Assembly: GCF_021917145.1 (NCBI RefSeq)
Contig: NC_061080.1
Coordinates: 1,407,497-1,471,496 of the forward strand
Origin: Hypomesus transpacificus
Lineage: Eukaryota > Chordata > Actinopteri > Osmeriformes > Osmeridae
Length of the DNA stretch: 64,000 nucleotides
Direction of reading: 5' to 3'
Numbering within the stretch: the first letter of the stretch is position 1; each line of letters opens with the position of its first letter. This document shows positions 21,094 to 48,400 of the stretch, in pieces. The notes beneath the pieces are model-generated. The model did no database searches and was not told where the DNA came from. It saw nothing but the letters and a program-made list of their open reading frames with translations. The translations under genes were made by a program, and so were the position numbers.

Positions 21094-21889
21094 GTTCACA
21101 CTGTTCAAGTACAGAAGCACCTCATGACTCTGATGAAAATGACGTGGTCGCATGGTATGAAAACAAATCTCACGCCCCCCTTACCTACATTTATGTTGTG
21201 ACATCAATCAAGTTAACATTCAATCATGAAAATAATAAAGACAGTGTGTACTGTGACATTGAGAGGGAAGGCATGAGGCAACCTGTTTTTGTGTCTGTTG
21301 TGCCAACAAAAGTTAAAATGGTATGTAGTCTGTTATTTCTCGTGTCCACAATGTTTCTAATGTGAATATATCAGACCACAATTGTCTATATAAATATATA
21401 GTGAACTGTACAGAATGTAAACCTCCATGTTGAAATGTTACTAGTGGGAGCCTCGGCCAGCAGATGGCGCTATAATCTTAGAACAGTTTATGCTTTATAA
21501 TAAATTATTGAGCGAAACATCAATCGGTTAGACCACACCTTTCAGTTAAACCCAACCTGTTATAGGCTAGTTGGGGTCATGAGTTAACACGAGATATTTA
21601 GGTATTCATAGTATATGAAGTAGCACGACCGGAGGCAGGCACAGATCAAACCTGCAGATTAGAAATTGGAGCAGTTTATCCACAAAGACCCCTCTGTTTC
21701 CTTGCAGTCGATGGGAGGCTAAATTTTGCATGCGTTGGAGCCGGAAAGTTCACGTGAGGGTCAAAAACCCAACACCAGAGATTCTAGATTAGGTACATAA
21801 AAACGAATATCTATTTGCATCCCTGATAGAGATAGGCAGAGAACAAGAAATCATTCAAACACACGCTAAGCTAAATATGATTGTGGTAC
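21094..21889. other. spacer between gga3 ATG and grb2 3' end
   Basis: An 800-bp spacer that must hold the gga3 promoter. No TATA box, open frame with family resemblance or transposon end was identified. Confidence 0.4.
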
Positions 21890-21895
21890 TTTATT
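21890..21895 (-). terminator. grb2: poly(A) signal of grb2
   Basis: AATAAA on the minus strand, 2.15 kb after the grb2 stop codon. The interval 21896-24042 is taken as the grb2 3' UTR; human GRB2 also has a long one. Confidence 0.5.
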
Positions 21896-22521
21896 TCATT
21901 CATCTACATGCTGTGTCAACTTCAAAGCAAATCATAAATTGTGACAGACATGGAAAGCAGTTGCTCCCATGACCCTCTGAACACCAATGCACATAGGCTG
22001 TACATACACCATATCAGTAAAGACTCCAGCAAAATGTAAACAAGAATTACACTGTCTTGGGGTGTCGGTTGCCACACAGTAATGATATCATTACGTTAGA
22101 TTAATATAATTATGAGAGGAAGGGGAAAAGGCAACAAACCAAAGTTAAAGTTAAACCCAGTTAAAAAAATCCCAAACTCTCCACTTTTCATCCGAGCAGA
22201 GTTTTGTGTCCAGTTAAAATTGTTCTTTGTGTCTAATAAAGTGAAGGCATCCTTACAAAAGGCATAGGCCTATTAGGTTCCTATGATTCATTTTAAGTCT
22301 TAATGTTGATCCAAAAATCAGTCATGGACATTGCACTCTATCACTCTCATTTTGAAGAACTTCCAACGTTCTTCAAAACGTTCTCAACCGTACGTTCCAT
22401 GTATGGTTGAACAAAAATAGATGATGAAAGGCAAAGGATGGGGGCTTGTTTGAAACCCTCTGTCAACGTGTAAAATAATTTGTCGTTATTTTCTTATTTT
22501 AATATATAGTATATATTATTT

Positions 22522-22702
22522 TTGTTTTCACCTCTTCACACAACGAAACATTGAACAACAGTCCTTGGACCATGTCCTCGTGTCTTGAAAAGGAAGCCCT
22601 TAAGACTGATTCCATTGTTTTCACCTCTTCACACAACGAAACTTTGAACAACAGTCCTTGGACCATGTCCTCGTGTCTTGAAGCCCTTAAGACTGATTCC
22701 AT
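22522..22702. repeat. 93-bp tandem duplication in the grb2 3' UTR
   Basis: Two adjacent copies beginning TTGTTTTCACCTCTTCACAC (about 22522-22614 and 22615-22702) are nearly identical. The second lacks six bases (AAAAGG) after TGTCTTG and has one visible substitution. This is a recent local duplication. Confidence 0.85.
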
Positions 22703-24042
22703 ATTCAACATACTGAAGTGCATCTGGGATGGTGAAACATTTTAAAGTTGACTTTACAACTTTTTTTTTTATCATTCATTTGACCCCATTTTGTAAACAG
22801 GACAGAAAAGGCTGTGGCGGTGAGATGATTTATCATCAATCCTTACTTAAGTCTCCAGAAAGCCTGGACATGAGATATGTCTTTTTCTGGTGATATTTAA
22901 TGCCATCCTCCAGGTCAGAATATTTAAGGTACCATTTGTGGTTTCCAGTTTCGCACCCGAAAAGATTAAAGATTCCCTGTAAGCACATGACCAACAGTAT
23001 TCCTCACTGTAGTAAAAAGTTGAAAGTGTAGTAAAACAAATTCTGAAAGAACCTTCTCACACCCAGCATGTGTTTCATTTTGCAGCAAGATCACTACTTT
23101 CATGATCCAAAATCATTTGAATAAATATGACATAATTAAGAAGATTTTGCCTCAAAGCTAAAATCAGCAATATGTACAGTTCACCAAAAGAGCTGGCCAC
23201 CATTGATAATGTAAAAGATAGATTTCATGCAAACCAATAACTTTTCATATGCAGAACTGCATCTGTGAAATATGACATTCCACGAGAAAGATACAACTGT
23301 GAAAAGTTATAACAATATTGTAATTAAAACAAGTTTACAGTATCTTTTAAAGTAAATGAAAAAAACGATATTAGTAGATCTTGTTTTCTTAAATTTGGAA
23401 GACAATTAGTCCCCATGTAAAATGAATGTGCAATCAGTGTTCAGGAGCAGTATTGCAGACACAAGCTTAGAGATGCTATTCATTTAATCAGTGGTGCTCC
23501 TAAAATAGTACTGAAAAACAGCATTTCCCATGAAACAACTGGTCCCATAGCCAATAAAACAACATTAACACAAAGGACAAAAACAGGCAAAACCACTTCC
23601 AACAAAACAAGGCTGTCATCAACATATTAATAGAAAAACATGAAGCTCAATATAATGAATTCAGACATCCCAGAACAAGATCATTAATAACACCATGCCA
23701 ATCTTTAGTCATTGACACTGAAGGACTGTTGGAACTCGGCCTTGTCAGAACGTCTTTTCAAATGCCTTTTTGATTTCGAAGCGACAGTAAAAAAAAAACT
23801 GCAACAGAGAAGAAGGGGGTCCAAGTAGCATCGTGAGAAAAAGGGCGCCAACGCCTGCAATCGCCAAGCCTTCATCCAGCCACCTCACTGACTTTAAACC
23901 AATCCACCCAGCTGTCAAGAGACCCCCCTCCAAAAAACTGTGCACGAAGTCCCCTCAGTTTCTGTGAGCATCCCTCTCCTCTTTTCATCCCGTCGTTCCA
24001 GTCTCTCGTTTCTTGCGGCGTCATCGCTAGGCGGATCAGCCA

Positions 24043-39816
<15,774 letters not shown>

Positions 39817-39825
39817 ATATAAAAG
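39817..39825 (+). promoter_or_regulatory. mchr1: TATA-like box upstream of mchr1
   Basis: ATATAAAAG on the plus strand, 435 bases before the receptor ATG. A start near 39850 would give a 5' UTR of about 410 bases. Position and sequence fit; nothing else supports it. Confidence 0.35.
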
Positions 39826-40259
39826 CTCAACGAGGCAAATGTACAAGTCTGTGACGAATTTATACTGATACATTATTTCAGATTGCACACACAGGAGATG
39901 AGAGACAGCGCAGTCGCAAATACTTCACTATTAATCGTTCCGCAGCTGGAGTAACTCAGACCATTGCCAACACCAAATACTGTAGTAGCCAGGGACGCGA
40001 GGATGCTTTTCATCCGTCAAGACTACAAAGGGAGTGATGTGTACTCATTAATAGGTCTTTAAGTGAGCTCATGAATAAGCTTTATCGTAAATTGTATTTA
40101 AAACTTTATTAAGTAAGGTCGGTTTATTTGGGATGGTGGGTGGAAAAAATATTACAGTTATATTTACGAGCTCGGATGTTCTTGGGGCAATATCTGTTTG
40201 GTCAACAAACCATTTGGAATATTTTTCCTTATTTCAACAAATTGAGATAAATTGAGACA

Positions 40260-41779
40260 ATGGATTTTCTTAGCAAGTCTAACAACACATCTCTGATTGA
40301 AATTAACTCTACTTCAACAGGTAAGTTTCAGAAGTTATAATTACGAACAAAAAGTAAATGGTAAATTGCTTTCTCACTTTTTACTTGCCGTTTTACTAAA
40401 TATGATGAAAGAAGAATATTGATTAATTTGTCCAGAATCACATTGTAACGTTTATGATAAGGTTACATAAATACAAACACAAAACACCTAACACAAAAAA
40501 ATACATAAATCAGTAGATAGATAGATAAATAGATAACAGCTCCTTTTTTCTACAATTTAGTTCTGTAAGTCATGGATTAAGTCGATTATAAAAGTATCAT
40601 CAAATATGCTACGAGAAACAAGATAGGAAAACAATCTCACTTAAGTCTACTTTACAAAAAGTGTTTTGTTATGGTTAGTTTATGGAGCTGCTGTGAAAAA
40701 AACACGCTACTACAGATAAAACAGGAGTGGATTGTGGAAATAATTGTGTGTGTGTTTTAGGCAAGGAAGAGGTCCCGTACAACCACGCTATCCTCCCCAT
40801 CATCTTTGGCATCATCTGCCTCCTGGGCATCCTTGGCAACTGCATCGTCATCTACACCATTGTCAAGAAGACCAAGTGCCGTGCCAAGCAGACGGTACCT
40901 GATATCTTCATCTTCAACCTATCGATTGTTGACCTCCTCTTCCTCCTCGGCATGCCCTTTCTCATCCACCAGTTGCTGGGCAACGGCTCTTGGTGCTTTG
41001 GCGCCACCATGTGCACCGTCGTCACGGCGCTCGACTCCAACAGTCAGATCGTGAGCACCTACATCCTCACCGCCATGACCTTGGACCGCTACCTCGCCAC
41101 CGTCCACCCCATCCGCTTCAACTACGTCCGCAGGCCGTGCGTCGCCACCGCCGTCATCGTCCTCGTGTGGGGGCTGTCCCTGCTCACCAATGTCCCTGTG
41201 TGGATGTACGCCGGCCTCATGCCCCTACAGGACGGCTTGGTGGGCTGTGCCCTCCTGCTCCCCAACCCAGCTATCGACATCTACTGGTTCACCCTCTACC
41301 AGTTTGTCCTGGCCTTTGCCTTGCCCCTGTGCATCATCTGTGTGGTGTTCTTCAAGATCCGCCAGCACATGTCCACCAGCGTGGCCCCGCTGCCCCCACG
41401 CAGCCTGAGGGTGCGGACCCAGAAAGTGACCCGCATGGCAGTGGCTATCTGCCTGGCTTTCTTCCTCTGCTGGGCCCCCTATTACACCATTCAGCTGGTC
41501 CACCTGGGGGTGCAGAGCCCCAGCCGGGCCTTCATCTACGCCTACAACATCGCTATTAGCCTGGGCTATGCCAACAGCTGCATTAACCCCTTCCTCTACA
41601 TCATCCTGAGTGAAACATTCAAGAGGCAGTTCATCATGGCCATCCGGCCAATAAACAGGAAGTTCCGTGTCAACCCCAGCACCACTGATGGCAGCGTTAG
41701 CTTGAGGCTAGCTCCAGAGGGACCTCAGCAGGAACAGGGCTTGGGAGATCTGGTGCCGGTCCATGTGGCCACCCACTAA
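40260..41779 (+). CDS. mchr1: melanin-concentrating hormone receptor 1-type GPCR
   Basis: Exon 1 is 40260-40320 (ATG, 61 bp, donor GTAAGT) and exon 2 is 40761-41779, joined in phase to 359 residues. The two-exon layout matches human MCHR1. The N-terminus MDFLSKSNNTSLIEINSTST carries two N-glycosylation sites. Seven membrane segments follow. Family marks include PDIFIFNLSIVDLLFLLGMP in TM2, the TM3 end DRYLATVHP, WFTLYQF in TM5, CWAPYYTIQL in TM6 and the TM7 run SLGYANSCINPFLYIIL with NPxxY. These follow MCHR1 and differ from MCHR2, which has VADLVHIVGMPF in TM2. The ligand would be the cyclic neuropeptide MCH (feeding and, in fish, pigmentation), coupling to Gi/Gq. The loops have several basic stretches. 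A long frame starting at 40727 reads from intron and should not be taken as the start. Teleosts have two mchr1 copies; this may be mchr1b. Confidence 0.92.
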
Positions 41780-42770
41780 TGCCGACTGGGTGCTCTTAAT
41801 TTTTTTTTTTACATTTTCTATTTAGATTCAATTAAATGTATTAGACTGACTAAGTGCCAAGTGTTCTTGGCTATGTTGTTTAAAATTGTCTATGCCATGT
41901 TGGTTACTGTTTTTTATTAGTCCTTAATAGTGCTTTGAGGTCGTATTTTTGTAGTGTTTTGCAGGCTGTATTAAGCTTTTGTGTAAGTCATTGTTGCAAT
42001 TACATCATTCTAATTGTTTGCAAATGAATTGTAAAATTGTGAGCATTCTTTTAAATTGTAACACTAGAACACAGGTGCAGAAAAATAATATTATAAATAT
42101 AAATTGTTTTATAAACTGATGTTTACCTGTTCTTATCTCAAGCCAGAAATCTAACTTGCTTACATTTTTGGATCATGTAGTTTGTTGTCAAATGTTACTT
42201 CTACAATTTCTGGACAAAGAATTTAGAAAAAAAATACATAGGCCTCCAGTACTGTTGACCATTAGTCCTCTTTACATCAATACCCCTTCCTAGAGACCTG
42301 GATATAGTCCTATACCTCACACCAAGCATTTCATTTCTCCATGGCAACCAGCTGTCTCATGGCAACTAAAATTCACATTCACCACAAACAGATTTTAAAT
42401 TAGATGGTCGATAGATATTCTATCATCCCTCCCATTTGTCAGTTTACAATGACAAAACTGAGCTTTATTTGGTCCCAGGGTACAATGAGTGGAATGACAC
42501 CTTGGTTGATTGTCCTATTCATGGTACATCCCTCAATCACAGCGATTCTGTAGATGCTACACAAAAACTGTCTTCACTTTCAGCACATGGTTTGACTCCC
42601 TCATATCCTCGAGAGGGCAAAAAGGGCAGTATTATAAAAGTTTGGTGCAAAAAGAAGCTACTATGAACATAAAATATTGACTGGAGATGAAGAAACACTT
42701 TAGTAGAACCTTGTCTTCCATCTCTGGGATGCGTGTGCTAGATTTTTACACTGCTTTTGAATGAATACTG

Positions 42771-42776
42771 AATAAA
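42771..42776 (+). terminator. mchr1: poly(A) signal of mchr1
   Basis: AATAAA 990 bases after the stop codon, in CTGAATAAAGTG. The stretch 41780-42770 is taken as 3' UTR. Confidence 0.4.
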
Positions 42777-44067
42777 GTGATAATGCATTTAAGTACCGCC
42801 ATCAAAAATAAAATGTCAATCAGAACGTATTGCGAAGTATAGCTCTCATCCAAAAGCGATGGTTGAAGTGCTTTCTGGGGAATTACAATAACATAATTAG
42901 TTGGTTCAGCACCACCGTCAAAACCCAGCCACTGACAGACGGGGACTCACACCAGAGGCTGACCAATAAGAACAAGCTTTCTAAAGCCTTGAGGCGTATG
43001 GGAGATTTATTGAGTGAGATAGTTGTGTCAGAGTTAAAACTCAAAAGTGTATGCTATGTGTTAGTAACTCCAGTATTAGGCTATTCTCATTACCTACACA
43101 TGCTTTGCTGAGAGATGTACTTTTTAACACTCTGGAGTGTTGAAAAACCACTTTTGTGTTTCCTACAATTTAACAAATGGGCTTGGTTCTAGGATCACAC
43201 TTGAATCTCTTGAAAATCTTCCCATTTACATACACTTGACCCAAAAGCTATCAGGAAGGATAAAACACAATAAAACCAAGAGGCTTGTAAAATCCAACCT
43301 TCTACAGTTCAAAATATTAGCATATTCAAAATGCATTACGATAAGCAGAATCTTGTCTTGTTTTTCATTCCCCCCCAGATTCCTTGGGTGAATGAATGAA
43401 AATGTCAAGATCATTTTGAAATATCGTGAAAATCATATTTTGAGTCACTGGGAAAAAAGGTGTGGGGGGGGGGGCTTTCAACAGCATAAGAAGTGGATAA
43501 AATGGAAGGAATCAAGTGCAGACAGGTGATACATGCATCCTGTTGAGACACAGAAGACGCCCTCTTGCAACATAATGGTTCATTGACGTAGATGAGAAGC
43601 TTCATTGTGTGATGCTACATTAGCAGTAGCATGTTATCTAGTCACACTAGAGGAACAAGAAACACAAGTCTTACTGACTTGGAAAATGTATTGACGTGGT
43701 CTTGCTTAGTGCACATCAAAGATCTAAGATTTGCTCACACACACACACACACAAACCAAAAGACCCCCGCTTCCCAACCTTGTTATTCCTGTTGCTTGCA
43801 GAAACACCTCCAAACCTATTGTTTAAAATAATATCCAACATCTAAGCATTTGGAGAATTTTCATGCATGCACTTCAACTGATATTTATGTATATTTTAAA
43901 TAAGTGTGCATACTTATTAGTTATTAATATTACATACATTAAAAAGCATACAACAAACATTTGTTGCTGCTAATTTACACCACAGCATAATAAGAGCAAA
44001 AGTATAGAATGAACAGGGTTCTCTTCTCATTTCTCTTAGTACCAGAGCAATGCCTAATGATGATATG
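42777..44067. other. intergenic spacer after mchr1
   Basis: AT-rich spacer with a G-run near 43463 and a short CA tract near 43737. No gene or element is recognised. Confidence 0.4.
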
Positions 44068-44274
44068 GGGAGTCAGTGGGGAGTCAGATGGCTGAGCGGT
44101 TAGGGAATCGGGCTATTAATCAGAAGGTTGCTGGATCGATTCCCGGCCGTGCCAAATGACGTTGTGTCCTTGGGCAAGACACTTCACCCTACTTGCCTCT
44201 GGGGGAATGTGCCTGTACTTACTGTAAGTTGCTCTGGATAAGAGCGTCTGCTAAATGACTAAATGTAAATGTAA
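44068..44274 (+). mobile_element. full-length tRNA-derived SINE
   Basis: The head holds an A-box-like GATGGCTGAGCGGTTA and a B-box-like GGATCGATTCCCGGC about 35 bases later, the arrangement of a pol III tRNA-type promoter. The body is followed by CTCTGGATAAGAGCGTCTGC and a (AAATGT)n tail. ATGATATG at 44060-44067 recurs at 44275-44282 as a likely target duplication. Two further partial copies are in grb2 introns. Confidence 0.85.
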
Positions 44275-44282
44275 ATGATATG

Positions 44283-45150
44283 TGGCAGCATCACATAGTT
44301 TAAACACCAAAACGAAGAAATTGGGCAATCCTGTGTAAAAATGATCCTAACCCACAGTATATCATGACATAAACTTTCCTCTACGTTTTTCCTTTCCACT
44401 GATATTTTTAAGCATTTACTAATTTTGCATAATAAATAAACCCCTCAAACACCACCATCTACTAACTGAAAATATGCCCCAAAGCATGTGTTGATATGAC
44501 AGGAAAAACCCAACATAGTTTTTCAATCACACAATTTACAAAAATGGAAGCTGAAAGGACCACCATCAACAGAAGAAGGAAGCCAAAATCTGTCCAATGC
44601 ATCTTCAGTTAGTAACCTATTTGGTATTCAAATCATGTTTATTAGCAAATCAGGAGTTGTTCCCTAATGTTTTAACCTTTATCTTCTACTTCCCTCAGAG
44701 CTCAACTTGTTGACCTGTAAGAGGGGAAGTGAATGGGAAGTGGGCAGTGGATCATCATAAAATAAAACCTCAATATAAACCACTGCATACATTTTCTAAA
44801 TGTAATTTTTCTAAAAGTCATTGCCCAGGTGACTGGACTACAAATGTTCAGATACAATTGATAGCTTCTTGTCAAATGAAATGACAGTCATTATTTCAGT
44901 CATTTTCTAACACATAATATCAGCCTGCCTGACCATTGCCTGACCATTTGAAAAAATGATAAAATTGTATGAGATACATTTAATCGACAGTACTTTGCAT
45001 TTTCTTTCCTTAGATTTGATGCAGTCTTTGGTACATTTGTTTCCTGAGCCAAAATGTTATATCACAACAAAAATGAGGGACTGGTAATGCAAAAATATGG
45101 TTGAAAGCGTTGGACAACCTTATCCTTGAAGAAACATAATAAGTCCTGGT
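44283..45150. other. spacer before the LINE
   Basis: AT-rich intergenic DNA without recognisable content. Confidence 0.4.
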
Positions 45151-45162
45151 ACTTTTGTTATG

Positions 45163-48100
45163 TTTGTTATCAAAAACCAACCATGAAGAAATACAACAAT
45201 GGTTCCCAGTTGCCCCTGCCCGGAAGCGGGTCACCGGGGCCCCCCCCTGGAGCCAGGCCCGGGGGTGGGGCTCGATGGCGAGCGCCTGGTGGCCGGGCCT
45301 TTTCCCATGGGGCCCGGTCGGGCACAGCCCGAAGAGACAACGTGGGACCCTCTTCCAGTGGGCTCACCATCCGCAGGAGGGGTCATGGGGGTCGGGTGCA
45401 GTGTGAGACGGGCGGCGGCCGAAGGCGGGGGCCTTGGCGGTCCGATCCTCGGCTGCAAAAGTTAGCTTTAGGGACGTGGAACGTCACCTCGCTGGCGGGA
45501 AAGGAGCCTGAGCTGGTGCGCGAGGTAGAGAGTTTCCGGCTAGATATAGTCGGCCTCGCCTCGACGCACAGCGTGGGCTCCGGAACCAGTCTCCTTGAGA
45601 GGGGCTGGACTCTCTTCCACTCTGGAGTTGCCCTTGGTGAGAGGCGTCGAGCTGGGGTGGGAATACTGGTTTCCCCTCGGTGCGGCGCCTGTACATTGGG
45701 GTTCACCCCGGTGGACGAGAGGGTAGCCTCCCTCCGCCTTCGGGTGGGGGGACGGGTCCTCACTGTCGTCTGTGCTTATGCACCAAACGGCAGCTCAGAG
45801 TACCCACCCTTTTTGGAGTCTCTGGGGGGGGTGCTGGAAAGCGCTCCTCCTGGGGATTCCCTCGTCCTCCTGGGGGACTTCAATGCTCATGTGGGCAATG
45901 ACAGTGAGACCTGGAGGGGCGTGATTGGGAGGAACGGCCCCCCCGATCTGAACCCGAGTGGTGTTTTGTTGTTGGACTTCTGTGCTAGACACGGTTTGTC
46001 CATAACGAACACCATGTTCAAGCATAAGGGTGTCCATATGTGCACCTGGCACCAGGACACCCGAGGTCTCAGTTCGATGATCGACTTTGTAGTCGTGTCA
46101 TCGGACTTGGGGCCGCATGTCTTGGACACTCGGGTGAGGAGAGGGGCGGAGCTGTCAACTGATCACCACCTGGTGGTGAGTTGGCTTCGATGGTGGGGGA
46201 GGACGCCGGTCAGGCCTGGCAGGCCCAAACGTAATGTGAGGGTCTGCTGGGAACGTCTGGCGGAACCCTCTGTCAGAAGGAGCTTCAACTCCCACCTCCG
46301 GGAGAGCTTCGATCATGTCTCGGGGGGGGCCGGGGACATTGAGTCCGAATGGGCCATGTTCCGGGCCTCCATTGTTGAAGCGGCTGACCGGAGCTGCGGC
46401 CGCAGGGCGGTCGGTGCATGTCGCGGCGGTAACCCTCGGACCCGGTGGTGGACTCCGGAGGTGAGGGATGCCGTCAAGCTGAAGAAGGAGGCCTATCGGA
46501 CTTTATTGGCTGGTAGGACTCCAGAGGCAGCTGATGTGTACCGGCAGGCCAAGCGGAACGCGGCTTTGGCGGTCGCGGAGGCAAAAACCCGGGCATGGGA
46601 GGAGTTCGGCGAGGCCATGGAGAATGACTTCCGAACGGCTTCAAAAAGGTTCTGGACCACCATCCGGCGGCTCAGGAGGGGGAAGCAGTGCTCTGTCAAC
46701 ACTGTATACGGTGGGGATGGTGCGCTGCTGACCTCGACGGGGGACGTCCTGGATCGGTGGAAGGAATACTTCGAAGACCTCCTTAATTCCACCAACACGC
46801 TTTCCGACGTGGAGGCAGAGTCTGGGGACATCGGGGGGGGCCCTTCTATCTCTGGGGCTGAGGTCGCCGAGGTGGTTGAAAAGCTCCGCGGTGGCGGGGC
46901 CCCTGGGGTGGATGAGGTCCGCCCGGAGTTCCTTAAGGCTCTGGATGTTGTAGGGCTGTCTTGGTTGACACGACTCTGCAACATCGCGTGGACATCGGGG
47001 TCAGTGCCTCTGGACTGGCAGACCGGGGTGGTGGTTCCCCTCTTTAAAAAGGGGGACCGGAGGGTGTGCTCCAACTTTAGGGGGATCACACTCCTCAGCC
47101 TCCCTGGGAAAGTCTATTCAGGGGTCCTGGAGAGGAGGGTCCGTCGGATTGTCGAACCTCGGATTCAGGAGGAGCAATGTGGTTTTCGTCCTGGCCGTGG
47201 AACAGTGGACCAGCTTTATACCCTCCGCGGAGTCCTGGAGGGTACGTGGGAGTTCGCCCAACCAGTCTACACATGTTTTGTGGATTTGGAAAAGGCGTTC
47301 GACCGTGTCCCTCGGGGGCTCATGTGGGGGGTGCTCCGAGAGTACGGGGTACCGGATTTCCTGATCGGGGCTGTCCGGTCCCTGTACGACCGGTGCCAGA
47401 GTTTGGTCCGCATCGCCGGTAGTAAGTCGAACTTGTTTCCGGTGAGGGTTGGACTCCGCCAGGGCTGCCCTATGTCACCGATTCTGTTCATTACCTATAT
47501 GGACAGAATTTCTAGGCGCAGCCAGGGTGTTGAGGGGGTCCGGTTTGGTGACCTCAGGATCGGGTCGCTGCTTTTTGCGGATGATGTGGTCCTGTTGGCT
47601 TCATCGGGCCGTGACCTTCAGCTCTCACTGGAGCGGTTCGCAACCGAATGTGAAGCGGCTGGGATGCGAATCAGCACCTCCAAATCTGAGGCCATGGTAA
47701 TCGACCGGAAAAGGGTGGAGTGCCATCTCCGGGTCGGGGAGGAGATCCTGAACCAAGCGGAGGAGTTCAAGTATCTCGGGGTCTTGTTCACGAGTGAGGG
47801 AAGAATGGAGCGCGAGGTCGACAGGCGGATCGGTGCGGCGTCCGCAGTGATGCGGGCCCTGCATCGGTCCGTCGTGGTGAAGAAGGAGCTGAGTCGAAAG
47901 GCGAAGCTCTCTATTTACCAGTCGATCTACGTTCCTACCCTCACCTATGGTCACGAACTATGGGTAGTGACCGAAAGAACGAGATCGCGAATACAAGCGG
48001 CCGAAATGAGCTTTCTCCGTAGGGTGTCCGGGCTCTCCCTTAGAGATAGGGTGAGAAGCTCGGTCATCCGGGAGGGGCTCAGAGTAGAACCGCTGCTCCT

Positions 48101-48388
48101 CCGCGTCGAGAGGAGCCAGCTGAGGTGGCTCGGGCATCTGATTAGGATGCCTCCTGGACGCCTCCCTGGTGAGGTGTTCCGGGCACGTCCCACTGGGAAG
48201 AGGCCCCGGGGAAGACCCAGGACACGCTGGAGGGACTATGTCTCTCGGCTGGCCTGGGAACGCCTTGGGGTCCCCCAGGAAGAGCTGGCGGAAGTGGCCG
48301 GGGGGAGGGAAGTCTGGGCCTCCCTGCTTAGGTCGCTGCCCCCGCGACCCGATCCCCGGACAAGCGGCAGATGACGACGACGACGACG
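45163..48388 (+). mobile_element. full-length APE-type LINE (RTE-like), TSD ACTTTTGTTATG
   Basis: The 12-mer ACTTTTGTTATG at 45151-45162 recurs at 48389-48400, bounding a 3.2 kb element. The left part is GC-rich with no separate gag frame; the right end is a (GAC)n tail after the stop codon. A single long frame carries endonuclease and reverse transcriptase. The short trinucleotide tail and single ORF suggest the RTE clade, though this rests on recall. Its GC content stands out sharply from the AT-rich flanks. The exact duplication and open frame indicate a young insertion. Confidence 0.93.
45183..48374 (+). CDS. LINE endonuclease/reverse transcriptase polyprotein
   Basis: ATG at 45183 gives 1,063 residues without a break; the open frame extends upstream without another ATG. 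Residues 1-93 are Gly/Arg/Pro-rich with no recognised domain. The apurinic-type endonuclease begins at GTWNVTSL (Asn100), with GDFNAHVG (Asp232, Asn234) and the terminal STDHHL (Asp327, His328). The reverse transcriptase covers about 590-870, including [42 protein letters not shown] and the catalytic FADD (Asp800, Asp801), followed by the GYLG-like thumb [15 protein letters not shown]. The C-terminal part has [12 protein letters not shown] [15 protein letters not shown] and [15 protein letters not shown], shared by fish copies of this element. The protein would nick target DNA and prime reverse transcription in cis. All visible catalytic residues are intact, so it may be competent; promoter activity is unknown. 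Confidence 0.95.
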   Translation: MKKYNNGSQLPLPGSGSPGPPPGARPGGGARWRAPGGRAFSHGARSGTARRDNVGPSSSGLTIRRRGHGGRVQCETGGGRRRGPWRSDPRLQKLALGTWNVTSLAGKEPELVREVESFRLDIVGLASTHSVGSGTSLLERGWTLFHSGVALGERRRAGVGILVSPRCGACTLGFTPVDERVASLRLRVGGRVLTVVCAYAPNGSSEYPPFLESLGGVLESAPPGDSLVLLGDFNAHVGNDSETWRGVIGRNGPPDLNPSGVLLLDFCARHGLSITNTMFKHKGVHMCTWHQDTRGLSSMIDFVVVSSDLGPHVLDTRVRRGAELSTDHHLVVSWLRWWGRTPVRPGRPKRNVRVCWERLAEPSVRRSFNSHLRESFDHVSGGAGDIESEWAMFRASIVEAADRSCGRRAVGACRGGNPRTRWWTPEVRDAVKLKKEAYRTLLAGRTPEAADVYRQAKRNAALAVAEAKTRAWEEFGEAMENDFRTASKRFWTTIRRLRRGKQCSVNTVYGGDGALLTSTGDVLDRWKEYFEDLLNSTNTLSDVEAESGDIGGGPSISGAEVAEVVEKLRGGGAPGVDEVRPEFLKALDVVGLSWLTRLCNIAWTSGSVPLDWQTGVVVPLFKKGDRRVCSNFRGITLLSLPGKVYSGVLERRVRRIVEPRIQEEQCGFRPGRGTVDQLYTLRGVLEGTWEFAQPVYTCFVDLEKAFDRVPRGLMWGVLREYGVPDFLIGAVRSLYDRCQSLVRIAGSKSNLFPVRVGLRQGCPMSPILFITYMDRISRRSQGVEGVRFGDLRIGSLLFADDVVLLASSGRDLQLSLERFATECEAAGMRISTSKSEAMVIDRKRVECHLRVGEEILNQAEEFKYLGVLFTSEGRMEREVDRRIGAASAVMRALHRSVVVKKELSRKAKLSIYQSIYVPTLTYGHELWVVTERTRSRIQAAEMSFLRRVSGLSLRDRVRSSVIREGLRVEPLLLRVERSQLRWLGHLIRMPPGRLPGEVFRARPTGKRPRGRPRTRWRDYVSRLAWERLGVPQEELAEVAGGREVWASLLRSLPPRPDPRTSGR

Positions 48389-48400
48389 ACTTTTGTTATG

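Noticed and set aside
40727-40760. ATG upstream of the receptor exon 2 acceptor as the start codon
   Set aside because: An exon with ATG, glycosylation sites and a GTAAGT donor at 40260-40320 joins in phase at 40761; the 40727 ATG lies in the intron's pyrimidine tract region.
40990-41559. 189-residue second frame inside the receptor exon
   Set aside because: GC-rich third positions leave the overlapping frame open; the receptor frame holds all conserved GPCR motifs.
44085-44155. tRNA gene
   Set aside because: The A- and B-box-like words belong to the head of a SINE with a body, tail and target duplication, and the arms do not make a clean cloverleaf.
45126-45182. Upstream extension of the LINE frame
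   Set aside because: It crosses the 5' target duplication into host DNA and has no ATG; the first ATG inside the element is at 45183.
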